Assembly: GCF_033807715.1 (NCBI RefSeq)
Contig: NC_084597.1
Coordinates: 9,796,843 to 9,860,842, forward strand
From: Cololabis saira
Lineage: Eukaryota > Chordata > Actinopteri > Beloniformes > Belonidae
DNA length: 64,000 bases
Direction of reading: 5' to 3'
Under the pieces are notes generated by a model that was given only the letters and a program-made list of their open reading frames with translations, was not told the origin of the DNA and searched no databases. A program made the position numbers and the translations under genes. The stretch's first letter is position 1, and each line of letters begins with the position of its first letter. This document shows, in pieces, positions 12,502-23,938 of this stretch.

Positions 12502-12794
12502 CAAATAAGACATCTAAAGTGTAACAATTCAGGCCTACTCTGGCATGTTGGTTTTAGGGTGCCAAAGGCTTGACGTGTCTTCGCCAAAATAAGCGTTTCT
12601 TCTCGGCTCCAGCTCTTGGACAGCAATGTCGTCACTGGTGTGTGACAACAAGAGGGAGTGTGCACAGAGGTGCCATTTATGCACTAAAATGTAGTTATCA
12701 CACTGTTAGTTACCATGAGTGCATATTCAGTGGGTGGAGGACAGAGTTACTGGGTCATATCCATACGTTTATCTTTTAAAACCGGCTCTACAGG
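12502..12794. repeat. Direct duplication unit X2 (empty-site copy)
   Basis: Runs CAAATAAGACATC ... GGCTCTACAGG, 293 bp, with a single ACTCTGGC where X1 carries the hAT. The 69-codon frame at 12570-12779 is repeated in X1 at 11577 because the DNA is duplicated; it has no recognised product. Confidence 0.95.
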
Positions 12795-13521
12795 CAGAGG
12801 TGGGTAGAGTAGCCAAAAATTGTACTCAAGTAAAAGTACTGTTACTTCAGAATAATATGACTCAAGTAGAAGTAAAAAGTAGTCATCCAAATAATAACTT
12901 GAGTAAAAGTAAAAAAGTACTTGGTGACAAAACTACTCAAGTACTGAGTAACTGTTGAGTAACGTCTGATTTATTTTTTTAACACAACCATTCAAACAGA
13001 CAAAAGTACAAAATAATCATCTCCAGGCAAATTAAATCAATAAAATAATAAAATAAATTAAAATTAATAAAAAATAGCTTAAATTAAAATAATCTTAGAG
13101 TAAATTCATGTACTTAAATAAATAATAAAATAACAGAATAAAAAAAGAAATTAAGCACAAGTAGCACAAAATTTCAAGCCTTTGTACTTTTCTTTTTTAA
13201 CCAGGCAGAACTAGAACAAACATGAACTCATAGAAACTCTGTGTATATGTGACAAAACATGCAAAAACAAAAATTTTTCCCAAAGAATCACTCAGTGATG
13301 TCATGAGATTGACGCGTACGCGGATAAAAGGGATACAAGAAAAGTAACAGCTCAACGTAGCCTAATGTAGCGGGGTAAGAGTAACAGTTTCTTCTTCACA
13401 AATCTACTCAAGTAAAAGTAAAAAGTATAGTGATTCAAAACTACTCCTAAAAGTACAAAATGTCCCAAAACTTACTCAAGTAAATGTAACGGACTAAATG
13501 TAACTCGTTACTACCCACCTG
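12795..13521. mobile_element. hAT MITE, CAGAGGTGGGTAGAG family, copy 1
   Basis: Ends CAGAGGTGGGTAGAGTAGCC and TTACTACCCACCTG. TSDs TCTACAGG (12787-12794) and GCTACAGG (13522-13529) differ at one base. The interior matches the oppositely oriented copy at 48482-49241. Its terminal CAGAGGTG is shared with the CAGAGGTGTCAA family. Confidence 0.93.
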
Positions 13522-13529
13522 GCTACAGG

Positions 13530-14105
13530 TAAACTAAAAACAACTTACGTTTGTTAGATTTATCTCTATTGTACTATTTATTTCACTTTTTTTAACCACA
13601 AAATCTGTTGAGATGCTTAATGTTTTCTTAAAGATAATTTATTTTAAAAATAATTACACCCCTGTTGAAGCATTTTGGTATCATGGTCTGTTCCATACCA
13701 GCATTAGATGGGGCTGGCTATGGATGAAAAGACTAAACACTGAGTAGTTTTCCATTTAATTCTTCATTCCTTTGGAGGAGGTGTATACATCTTTATTTCT
13801 TTTTAGGAGCTTTCAAAAATTTTTATTCCACTGGGAATGAACCAGCTTCGATGATCCACCAGTTTTATGGTTAATTTAGTAATTAGTGTTTTTACATTAG
13901 AAAAGCTGAACTGTAAGAATTACCCAGTTTGTTGTCAGGATACAGTTTAAAGCCAACATCCGTGATGATGGTATGTTGGTGCATTAGGGGGTTTACGACT
14001 TTTAAGTAACTGCATTATTTTTTTGCTTTTTTTTTTACACTTTACACACTATTCCAACTATTTATGATAAAAACAAATTGCATTTAGCTGTCCCTTTTTG
14101 AGACA
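13530..14105. other. Intergenic, nothing recognised
   Basis: AT-rich DNA without an exon-like frame, a repeat with readable ends or a structured RNA signature. Confidence 0.4.
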
Positions 14106-14113
14106 GTTTAGAT

Positions 14114-14608
14114 CAGGGGTCGGCAACCCGCGGCTGTAGAGCCGCATGCGGCTCTTTAGCGCCGCCCTAGTGGCTCCTGGAGCTTTTTAAAAAATGTTTG
14201 ACCTTTTTTTTACTCTTTTTTTCCTTTTTTTAATCTTCTTTTTCTTCTTTTTTCCTTTTTCTCTTTCTTTCTTCCTTTTTCCTTTCCTTTTTAATCTCGA
14301 TATTTCAACTTTTTTCTTGAAATTTTGACTTTTTTCTCGACATTTCGATTTTTGTCGCAAGATTTTACTTCAACATTAATCTCGAAATTTCAACTTTATT
14401 CTCGACATTTTTCTCGACATTTCGAAGTGGATAATGAAAAAAAAACTCTTCCTCCAGTTATAACTAATATAGAAACATGCAGCATGTGTTTCCTTCATTC
14501 TAAGGCTTATACAAGACTTTTAATTTTTTGCGGCTCCAGACATATTTGTTTTTTTTTTTCTTTTTGGTCCAATACGGCTCTTTCAACATTTTGGCTTGCC
14601 GACCCCTG
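14114..14608. mobile_element. hAT MITE, CAGGGGTCGGCAACC family, copy 1
   Basis: Starts CAGGGGTCGGCAACCCGCGG and ends GCTTGCCGACCCCTG. An exact 8-bp TSD GTTTAGAT is at 14106-14113 and 14609-14616. The interior has a T/C-rich tract and degenerate TTTTTTCTCGACATTTCGAC tandem units. It is non-coding. Confidence 0.93.
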
Positions 14609-14616
14609 GTTTAGAT

Positions 14617-15976
14617 GTTTCAATCAGTCTGAAACCAAGAATTGACACATTCAGAATGGGTTGTGTACCTTCTGCAAGAAAAAAAAAAGGAAACACTATA
14701 CAAGTGTATTTGGAAATGTGAAGGGATGGATGTATAAACATATTTTTGTTGGAATGTGTTTTTCAATGTTTGAGTTGCTGCATGCATCCGTAAATGTATC
14801 TCTGTGTATCAGTCTGAGTCCCCACACAGTCACCTCTTTGACAGGACCGCCTGAAGCTGGAGCAAATGAAAGGATTAGTATACGGCAGACGTGAATACTG
14901 AACTGTGCTTTAACACATGGCTGAATCGGGAGTCACAGGGCATCTCTCCAAGGAGGACCTCCACTGCTGATTCAAAAAAAAGAAAAAAGGAAAAGAAAAA
15001 CAGATTTGAGGAGAAGGTGCTCATGGAGAAGTGGGTGCTAAAGACTGAGAACGGCTGCTGAAAACGAGTATCATCCTCATTTACAGTAAAACCCTTTTAC
15101 AGCCATAAATCCTCGGAAAATATAGCATGACGTTCATGGAAATTTAATTAGCTACGCCGTTTGGTGAGCAAATGGTTCTCATTACTTAAGTGTTCTGGGA
15201 ACTTACTTTTTATGATTACATCACCACTTGTAGAGGATTTAGTTTTTTTTCCTCTGTGATGAAACTTGTGCTAGTGCCAGAATGAGGCTTCACAAACCAT
15301 TTGCACAAATTAAAGCATCCTTTTATCCTAAGAGTGTGAACTTCAATTTATCTTTACACTGAAGAAAAACTATCTTCACTTCGCTTCCTTGATGCATCAC
15401 GTAAAGATTTCAAGCAAAATCTTTAAAAATGACAGAAACATCTGAAAATCCTTGCTTTAAAGAGGCATCTGCTCCATTAGATTATTGCTGCTGGTTTATT
15501 TTCTGCCAACTGACAAAAGAAAAAAAGCCAGACACTTAAGAGTAAAAAAGGAAAATTGTTTTAAAAAATAAATTGAGGTCAGACTGATACAATAGCTTAA
15601 TCTGCTTTCCTTTCTTGCCTGTGGTATTAATGAGACCTTCAGAAACTTTTATCAAGCGTGGCACAAACACACCAGCAGTACAGATCACCTGAGGTGAGGC
15701 AACGGCTCCCTGATGCAAGGTTATGAGAGAAAGATGCATCGTTGAACGGGAGGCAGGCGTATGATTTGAAATTTACGAGCGGAGACCCACAGTTTCACCA
15801 TCATGAGTGAGTTGATTCAGACCCAAATATTTGACTCCCCGTGGCGACAAGCATGACTGCAACACAAGAACACTGGCAGCTAAATAATCATGTTTGATTT
15901 TATTGGTGCTGGGATGCCTGAACAGGTGTTTGTGTTTTCCTGTTACCATAGCTGTCTTGCTCAAGCTCATGTATGG
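14617..15976. other. Intergenic, nothing recognised
   Basis: No exon, no element with identifiable ends and no RNA gene was recognised in these 1.36 kb. Confidence 0.4.
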
Positions 15977-15982
15977 CTTATG

Positions 15983-16639
15983 TACGGTGGCCGGAAAATT
16001 AAAGAAACGCTGCAAATAAAAAGAAACGGCGCTGCAAATAAAATAAACGCTTTGCAAATAAAATAAATGCTGAAAATAAAAACAAACGCCAGTTAAAAAA
16101 AAGCAACGCTGCAAATATAAAGAAATGCCGCTGCAAATAAAAAAAAAAACAACGCAAATAAAAAAGCCACAACAGAAGTGAATTATTTTTGCTGATGCAC
16201 CGGTGTTTTTTACGTGAGAGGAGAAGACGATGACGAACAGGTAAGTGAAAAGGAAGAAATAAGAAGAGCGAAGAATAAGAAGAAGAACGAACGAGAAAAT
16301 AAGTGAAAAGGTTAGTGTTCAACGTCGCTACGTGTAATTTTTAATGTGCAACACCGGTGCATCGGCAAAAACAGTCCCCGGTAATTCACTTCCGTTGTGG
16401 CTTTTTTATTTGCGACGTTTTTTTATTTTATTTGCAGTGTTTCTTTTATTTGCAGCAGCGTTTCTTTTTGTTTGCAGCATTTATTTTATTTGCAAAGCGT
16501 TTATTTTATTTGCAGCAGCGTTTCTTTTTGTTTGCAGCGTTTATTTTATTTGCAAAGCGTTTATTTTATTTGCAGCGGCGTTTGTTTCTGTTTGCAGCGT
16601 TACTTTTATTTTCCGCAATGGCGGGTCTCGGCCACCGTA
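15983..16639. mobile_element. Fold-back DNA element with TACGGTGGCCG ends
   Basis: Inverted ends TACGGTGGCCG and CGGCCACCGTA. Exact 6-bp direct repeats CTTATG are at 15977-15982 and 16640-16645. The left arm repeats AAATAAACGCTGC-type units. The right arm repeats the inverse, GCAGCGTTTATTTTATTTGC, four or five times. The central part (about 16170-16350) is unique. Architecture, TSD length and TAC...GTA ends match the elements at 568 and 54672, but the sequence differs. Aromatic-rich frames across it are repeat artefacts. Confidence 0.85.
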
Positions 16640-16645
16640 CTTATG

Positions 16646-17634
16646 CTTATAGTTTACATCCAAACAACTTTGTGCCTAGAACCAAAATACTACCAAAGAA
16701 AAGTAAAACCAAACAAAGCAGAGAGAGGCAGCACTGACACAAGCAAAGGCTTAATTAATCTGACCTATTTTGCCATACATATAAAAGTACCGATTCAGTT
16801 AAGTGCAAGACGAGGCCATGAGCTCTCCTCTTTTTTCTTTTATTGATAATAGTTCACAAAATTGTCGGGTCGGCTTGTACACAGTTATATTAAGATCAAC
16901 AAAATGCCCTTGGTTTTCCTGTAGAGACCCCATCTACACTATCTACATTTAATTCTTGTCAGAGTTTAAAATCATTTATTTTGATGCAAGTCTGCTCCAA
17001 GTGCATGAATTGCCATTTTGCTGCAAACACATATTGTGTTCTAACTCAATTCCGCTTTGATTCACATTGTTTTGGTCCGAGCAAAGATTTGCATTTATCA
17101 TCCATCTATTAATAGACCTGGGGTTGTTTTAACTCCAAATGTTTTAATGGAAGACAACGTTTGTGTGATTGCATGACTTTGTTAGAGATAAAAAAAAAAA
17201 CCTTACAACATTCAGGTTTAACACTTGCCGGGAGGTAAATCTATCATTGTCCTTGTCTGCCACATAATGACTATCCATTACCACAAGAGTTGCGTAAAAC
17301 CTAATTACAGCAAAGAAAAACATGTAATGGAAACACCTGGAATTTGAAAAAACTTTCAAATATCCCAGAAACCCTTTTACGCTTCCATAAGGTGCTCCTT
17401 GAGATGTGTTGATAGTCCAGTTTAGCACCAAAGTGTAATGGAGATAAGACAGACGATTAATCACATTTGCAATAATATCGCAATATCATAAAATGCGATT
17501 TTAACATTGCAACATAAGCGATTATGGGGTTGTCATGTGACGCGAGCAAGGACTCAACTTCATCAACTCTTCATGCTGCGCGTTATTCACAACGGCCTCT
17601 GGCTAGACTGTTTTATACAGTCTATGGGCTAGAT
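16646..17634. other. Intergenic, one degraded repeat fragment
   Basis: No exon was seen. Positions 17462-17510 (GCAATAATATCGCAATATCA...) look like the edge of an old hAT-type repeat whose far end may be 19290-19350 (AAAATCGTTCAGCC). Confidence 0.35.
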
Positions 17635-18256
17635 CAGGGGTCGGCAACCCGCGGCTCCAGAGCCACATGCGGCTCTTTAGCGCCGCCCTAGTGGCTCCCT
17701 GGAGCTTTTTCAAAAATGTTTGACTTTTTTTTCCTTTTTTTCTTATTTGTTTTTCTTTTTTTTTCCTTTTTTTCTATTTTTTTTTCCTTTTTCTTTTTTT
17801 CTTCTTTTTTCCTTTTTTCTGTTTTTTTTTCTTCATTTTTCCTTTCCTTTTTAATATCGATATTTTGACTTTTTTCTTGAAATTTTGACTTTTTTCTTGA
17901 CATTGTGACTTTTTTCTCGAAATTTTGACTTTTTTCTCGATTATTTCGACTTTTTTCTCAAGATTTTGTCTTTTTTCTCGTCATTTCGACTTTTTTCTCG
18001 ACATTTCGACTTTTGTCTCGATTGTACTTCAACATTAATCTTGACATTTCGACTTTTTTCTCGACATTTCGACTTTTGTGCATAATTTAAAAAAAAATCT
18101 TCCCCCAGTTATAGCTAATATAGATACATGCAGCATGTGTTGCTTTCTTTCAATGGCTTATACAAGACTTTTCATTTTTTGCGGCTCCAGACATATTTGT
18201 TTTTTGTGTTTTTGGTCCAATATGGCTCTTTCAACATTTTGGGTTGCCGACCCCTG
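17635..18256. mobile_element. hAT MITE, CAGGGGTCGGCAACC family, copy 2
   Basis: Starts CAGGGGTCGGCAACCCGCGG and ends GGTTGCCGACCCCTG. Flanks GGCTAGAT and ATATAGAT share the last five bases, TAGAT. The interior is an expanded array of TTTTTTCTCGACATTTCGAC units. It is non-coding. Confidence 0.9.
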
Positions 18257-18264
18257 ATATAGAT

Positions 18265-19623
18265 GGACCAGTCTGAAACTGAATCAGCTGAAACTGTCTA
18301 GAAGAGTAACAACACATCCATACTGTAGGATTAGCCCTGGTGCATAACCGCTGCTGCATCAGGAGACAGTCATCTAAATAACAAATGTTTCTCAAGATTT
18401 TTGGTTTTGAATAATTAAAATGATATTTTGCCATTATGGTGGGATATTGGATACTACAGTTTACTTTCGGAGCTCTGATTAAAACTATTACTATTCTACA
18501 GCGCAATGCTGATTTACCTTTTTTTTCTTGTTCGCGTGAGTCACAGATGTTGTCGCTCGTCAGTCTCACAGATATTGGTAATTTTCTTGCCCTTGAAAAG
18601 AGGTGTTTAAACCAGTAACACCACCAGATCTGTTTTTAATGTCTTTGAACCTTTTGGTGAGTTTAACTGTCCCACTTTGAAATGGAGGAGGAGGCATCTC
18701 TGCTAACACTGTAGCTGGTTTCTGAATCAAGGCAAGACCAAAGAACCATTGCACCATATTTTAGAGGAACGAGGCCTTAGACCAGAACCAGTTCTTAGAC
18801 CAGAACCAGTTCAGAAGCCACAATACTAAAACTGCTCAACGTGGATTAAATTAACTCGGGGACACGTTCAGTTTCTTTTATTATTCAATTTGGGAACATC
18901 TTATATAATTCAATTTCACTGTGTTTTAATCAGGCCGAAAATTGAATATTTTGTGAAATCTGATTAAAAAAAAAAAACATACAAAAAAATGAAGTATTTC
19001 AAATTCGTATTACCTTAATTGTTTTGTTAGTTTAGACTTTATGTCTTTGAGGTAGTAGATCTGTTGGTTTGTGGTGTTGAAGTAATCTGGTTAAAACTTA
19101 GTTTAAAAAAGAATTAGTTATATTGTTATTATTAGTCTGTATATTGTATTTACAGGATACATTAAAATATGCAAGACTTAAAACAATGATGCCTAGCCTG
19201 GAAGAAAATGTTTTCTAAATGTATATAATATTGTGTTAGTATTAAAATCATCCATTAGGTTTTATTGAAGAAAAAAAAAAGCATATGAAATTGAAATATT
19301 GGGAAAAAAAAATCACAATAAGAGTATTTCCCAAAATCGTTCAGCCTTGACTGGAAATGCTCTTTCCACATTTGCTCCTCTTCGATATCACTGGATGTGA
19401 TGTAGTTGGTCATATTTGAATGATTATCCGCAGCCTTCATCTAGTAGTCTAGTAGTCTAGTAGCGGCAGTCGCAATAACTTGTTCAAAACTAAAGGCATT
19501 TTTGTCCTTCTTCAAAGTCTTCTTTGTTTTGAAGAAAAGTCTCAGAGGACAAGATTCTAAGAGAGTAACTCTCATAAAAAGAAGTCTTGCGGGGCGACAT
19601 TTCACGAGAATTACTCTTATTCA
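18265..19623. other. Intergenic with two short tandem duplications
   Basis: No gene was seen. Positions 18776-18812 contain a twice-repeated TAGACCAGAACCAGTTC, and 19441-19463 a 9-bp unit TAGTAGTCT repeated about two and a half times. Confidence 0.4.
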
Positions 19624-19628
19624 CAAAC

Positions 19629-20093
19629 TGTCAGGGTTTGGCATTCCCCCCAGTTTGTTTCTGTTTTGCCCCCTGTCCCATCTTCCCTGATTGTCTGCCA
19701 CTGTGTCTCGTTATCCCCTGTGTATATCTGGTCTTGTCATTCCCTTGCTCCTTGTGGTTCCACTGTGTTTTCCTCCATGTGCCCTGCTTGTTTTTGCTCC
19801 AGTTTTCTGATCCCTGTTTTTGTGTTTTGATCTTGCTAAGCAGCGCTTTGGTTTTTGGTCCTTGCCTTTTCTTTGGAATAAACCCTTTTTGTTGAACTCC
19901 AGCCTCCCACTCTCTCTCCTGCGTTTGGGTCCTCATCTAACCTACCGTGACAGAACGGAACCACAAGGAGCAAGGGAATGACAAGACCAGATATACACAG
20001 GGGATAACGAGACACAGGTGCAGACAATCAGGGAAGATGGGACACAGGCGGGGCAAAACAGAAACCAACTGGGGGGAATGTCAAACCCTGACA
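19629..20093. mobile_element. LTR plus inverted partial LTR within one TSD
   Basis: Positions 19629-19952 run TGTCAGGGTTTGG ... ACCGTGACA and contain AATAAA (19878-19883), as expected of a complete 324-bp LTR. Positions 19953-20093 are the inverted complement of its first 140 bases or so, ending AAACCCTGACA. A single exact 5-bp duplication CAAAC flanks the whole structure (19624-19628 and 20094-20098). The same LTR family is found at 29738-30433. No internal coding region is present. Confidence 0.85.
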
Positions 20094-20141
20094 CAAACAC
20101 CTTTCAAAGGAAACACACCCCCCTGCCCAGAGATTGATATA

Positions 20142-20617
20142 CCGTATTTTCTGGACTATAAGCCGCTACTTATTTCATAGGTTTTGAACCATGCAGCTTA
20201 TACAAAGGTGCGGCTATTCTGTGGATTTTTCTTCCACCGCTAGGGGGAGTGCTAACCGGAATTAGAATAAAAACTAAGACAAAATAAATGCAAAAAAGAA
20301 TACGCTACTTCTTCTTTAGCAGATAGAAGTAGGTAGAAGCAGATTTCAAACAGATAAATAGATAAATAAATACCGGTTATTTTCTCTTGGTTCTGTCCCG
20401 TTTTAATCAGCAAAGTTGCTGTCGTGTTAAAAGACACCGTTAGGAAAGGATCTATTTAGGTACAAACATGTACATCATTTACAGTTCAAAATCGTTCTGT
20501 ACATGTAGTAAATATCTAATCTAACAACATAAATATCTGCGGCTTGCATATCTTTTTTTTAAAATAAAAGTGGGTGCGGCTTATATACAGGTGCGGCTTA
20601 TAGTCCAGAAAATACGG
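20142..20617. mobile_element. Tc1/mariner-like MITE, TA target
   Basis: Inverted ends CCGTATTTTCTGGACTATAA and TTATAGTCCAGAAAATACGG flanked by TA on both sides. The interior has GCGGCTTAT-type repeats near both ends and no transposase frame. Confidence 0.85.
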
Positions 20618-20619
20618 TA

Positions 20620-21158
20620 TATTCTAGGGAGAACAAATAACCTACCGGTAATTTGTCCAGGGTGGAGCACAGCTTTTCACCCACAGAGAACTGGGATATG
20701 CTCTTGAAGACCCCCGTGACCCAAAACAGGAAAAGCGGGTATAAATGGATTGGAGAAATACTGTAGATAGCGTTCAGCCAGATTAAGCTATGGCAGATGA
20801 GACGGCACTTCATACTTTCAAGGAAACTTAAACCGAAACCGGATGAAGAAACAGCTCTGATGTTTTTGATGGTAAAAAAAACTTGCAATGAATGAACTAT
20901 TAATCCCCAAACAAACATTGGAAAAACAGCGATGGAAAATTTGGCACTTGTGGGAAAACGTATTAAACGCTTTTTAAAATGTTCTTTCCAATTAGGTGAA
21001 TATTCAGTCTGAAACTGATAAATTACCAATAAGGACTTGAGAGAGAATCCAGATATCAGTAGTTTTAATTAAACAGTTTCATGCAAAAGGGTCAAAACAT
21101 AAGGCATCTCGATGCAGAATGACAATGAACATAGGGAAGCATAAAGATTTTAAAGCAT
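20620..21158 (-). other. Unrecognised hydrophobic open frame, weak
   Basis: A minus-strand frame (about 21029-20640) encodes roughly 130 residues with two or three hydrophobic stretches and no family motif I recognise. It begins with a true ATG and could end in a donor-like CCG|GTAGGT, but no partner exon was found. It may be chance in AT-rich DNA. Confidence 0.15.
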
Positions 21159-21171
21159 AAAAGATGACTCA

Positions 21172-21857
21172 TGATTAATATAATAGCTTTTTCCTCTCTT
21201 GTAGCTCGTAGACGTATTCTACTTCAATGGAAGGACCAAAAACCTCCATCTCCCAATTCTTGGTTGAAAGACCTGATGTCATTTTTATATTTAGAGAAAA
21301 TTAAATACGGTATTAGGGGTTGCTCTGATAAGTTTTCTTATATTTGGGAACCTATTCTTTCTTTTGTTAATTCTTTGGCATCCTTGGAAGATTAATTTAA
21401 TCTGATTTAATTACAGGGAAGTTTGATATCGCTAACCATGTCTAATTTTTTTTTAGGGTTCCTCTTATGTCAGTTTATTTAATTTTTTTAATTTATTTAT
21501 CTTATTTCGTTTTTTAAATTTTTTAAATTTTTTTTATCTTTTTTTGTTTTGTTGTTGTTGTTTTGTGTGTCCTGTATTTTATTTTATTACTTTATTTTTC
21601 CTATTATTATTGTCTTCAGCCAGAGTTTGATTGGTAATTGGTACTTACTTTGGGACCTGTTTATAATTACGTATTTTGCAGTGTGTGTGTTTTGGGGTGT
21701 TTGTTATGTTAAGTTTTGTGTCCTTATTTATTTATTTATTTATTTTTTTGTGTGTATGGTAAAATATAAAACGGGGTATTCTGTCGAACCCTTTAAAAAA
21801 AATGTTTATTGTGTAATATCATTTACATGGACTACCCAATAAAGAAACATGTTAAAA
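21172..21857 (+). mobile_element. 5'-truncated L1-type LINE insertion
   Basis: A 13-bp direct repeat AAAAGATGACTCA at 21159-21171 and 21858-21870 encloses the insert, which ends in an A-run after AATAAAGAAACATG. Near the left end the plus frame reads ARRRILLQWKDQKPPSPNSW and then LEKIKYGI. This resembles the extreme C terminus of fish L1 ORF2; a T-rich 3' UTR follows. The truncation and TSD are typical of target-primed reverse transcription. Confidence 0.85.
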
Positions 21858-21870
21858 AAAAGATGACTCA

Positions 21871-23459
21871 GTCGACAAATTATTGTGACGTCAAAGCTAA
21901 TCTTTTAGGGGCAAAGTATCAGTCTGCATACTCTGTTGAAAGCTTAATCCAACTGTGCCAAGGCTACATTTTCCATCATAATCACAGCACTTCAGCTTCA
22001 AACTGGCTCACGGCCTCAGACATCTGGATGTCCAACGCTTTAGATGTCTGATGTCAACTGGATTACGTGTCTCGTGTGTCTAAGTGCTGCTGAAGACTCC
22101 CCGCTCTGGTTCGCAGGGACACTTGGTGAACAGTTTACCTCTGTGTTGGCGGAAATATCTGCAGTCAGGATAAAAACCCAAAAGCACGTACTTCCAGTAT
22201 AATGAAAGAGACTGTCTGTCTTTTTGTTTTTAATTACCTAATCTCACAGAGTGAGTTTTGCTTTTAGTACAGCCTGTGAAAACTGTCCGAACAGCAGCCA
22301 GTAATGTCATATTTAAATAATATTTGTGTAGCTTATGCTCAGCATGAGCTCATTACAACAGCAACAAAAGCCACAGTGACCCTGACATGAAATTTACCAC
22401 AACAGTTCCTGTTTTCTCTCTACCAGTCGAAATCTCTTTCGTGCAGGGCTGGCACCTGATACCAACCTCCTGATGTTTTTTTTTTTTGCAGATTTCAAAC
22501 ACCAAATAACAAAAACTTTGTTTCTGCATTTGCTTCTTTGGCTTTTACCGGGTGACAGAACCTGCATACCATTGCACATGCAGGTTTGTTTACCAACACA
22601 ATAACTAGGCAGAGGATGCATTTCCTCTACTTCCTGAGACGACAACACTGATAAATGTGTTTTCCCGCCCTTATCACGTATTTCATTTTCTTTGTCACTT
22701 TGGGGATGAGAGGGTTGACTGTCGATGAAGTAAATGATCAAGCTTTCATAAAGAAAACTAAACAAAAGAGAAAAATGATTTCATCATATGGTATCTTGTG
22801 GTATCTCCAGCAGCAGATCTATGCAGTCTCTTGTTAAACCAATAAAATCACTTCCTCCTCTCATACTGCAGCTTCCTGCCAACAGAAGGTGTGTGAGGGT
22901 CTGTATTGTTCTGTTTATGTGTTTCTATTCAAAATGATACCATCTGCACTTGCAGCACAGATATTAATGTTGCCATCAGTCTGAACAACTGTTAAAAGTA
23001 TCTTTCTTATCTTTGTGAAACTAAGTCTGACAGGAGAAATGGTGAGTAAACAAGAGCATTGAATGGCGAGTCTGTGCTGCAGGGTTTTACTGTCAGAAAA
23101 CACAAAACTGTTTGGTTTGTTTTCTTAGCCCTCTGTTCCATTTCTGTTTGACAGTTAACACTGGTACAGCAGAAATCACACACATGTGACAGGCTACCTC
23201 CATTTGTGTGTTCCCTCTGTGCTCCAGCTTTAAACAGACCAACCCCTGAACATCTGAGGCACCCAACAAGCAACCTGGTGACCCCCTCAAAACGTGACAA
23301 GTGCACTATTTCAACCTTGCTGTCAGATATAAAGACAACTCGGTCTTTGTTCTCTGCTGGTTATCACAAATATAGAAGATGGCCTGCTGTGGCCATGCTC
23401 GGTATATGAACTTGTCAAATGGTGTTTGTGTGAAAACAATGAGAGTAATAATAAAATGT
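21871..23459. other. Intergenic, nothing recognised
   Basis: No exon-like frame with family similarity was found on either strand, and no repeat with readable ends. Confidence 0.4.
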
Positions 23460-23938
23460 GGGGAAAGGGGTGGGCAAAAATATTGATACGGCAATATATC
23501 GCGATACATAGTCTCCTGATACGGTATCGATATTCAACGTATGTATCGCGATATATTGCCGTATCAATATTTTTGCCCACCCCTAGCTGCACTGTATTTT
23601 TGTGATTTCAATTTCAGTGTGGGTGAGACACTGCATTTTATTTTGAGCATTTTGTATCTAAGAATAATGCACACTGCACTTTTTATTGTGTTTCAGTGTG
23701 TTTTTTCATGCAAATATGTTGCATATTAAAATGGAAAGTTTGAATTACATTGTTTTGACTCAGTCTGTCCAATGCATTATCACTATCATCTGATGTACAT
23801 ATATACAACTTGGATTTTAAGATGTGTAATGCATTTTTAAATTTTTCGGTGAACAATGTAGAATATCGCGATAATCAGGATATATCGCATAATTGCATAT
23901 CGCAATATTGTATCGTATCATGGCTCAAGTATCGTGAT

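Noticed and set aside
11577..12779. The same 69-residue frame found twice, suggesting a duplicated small gene
   Set aside because: The whole 293-bp DNA segment is duplicated, including non-coding parts; no family similarity or splice signals support coding.
16344..16846. Hydrophobic Phe/Tyr/Leu-rich frames that look membrane-like
   Set aside because: They run through the tandem GCAGCGTTTATTTTATTTGC arm of a fold-back element; all frames are open because of the repeat period.
20598..21029. 143-codon minus-strand frame with hydrophobic stretches, possibly a receptor fragment
   Set aside because: No receptor signature motif was found, part of it runs into a Tc1-type MITE and no partner exon exists; kept only as a weak feature.
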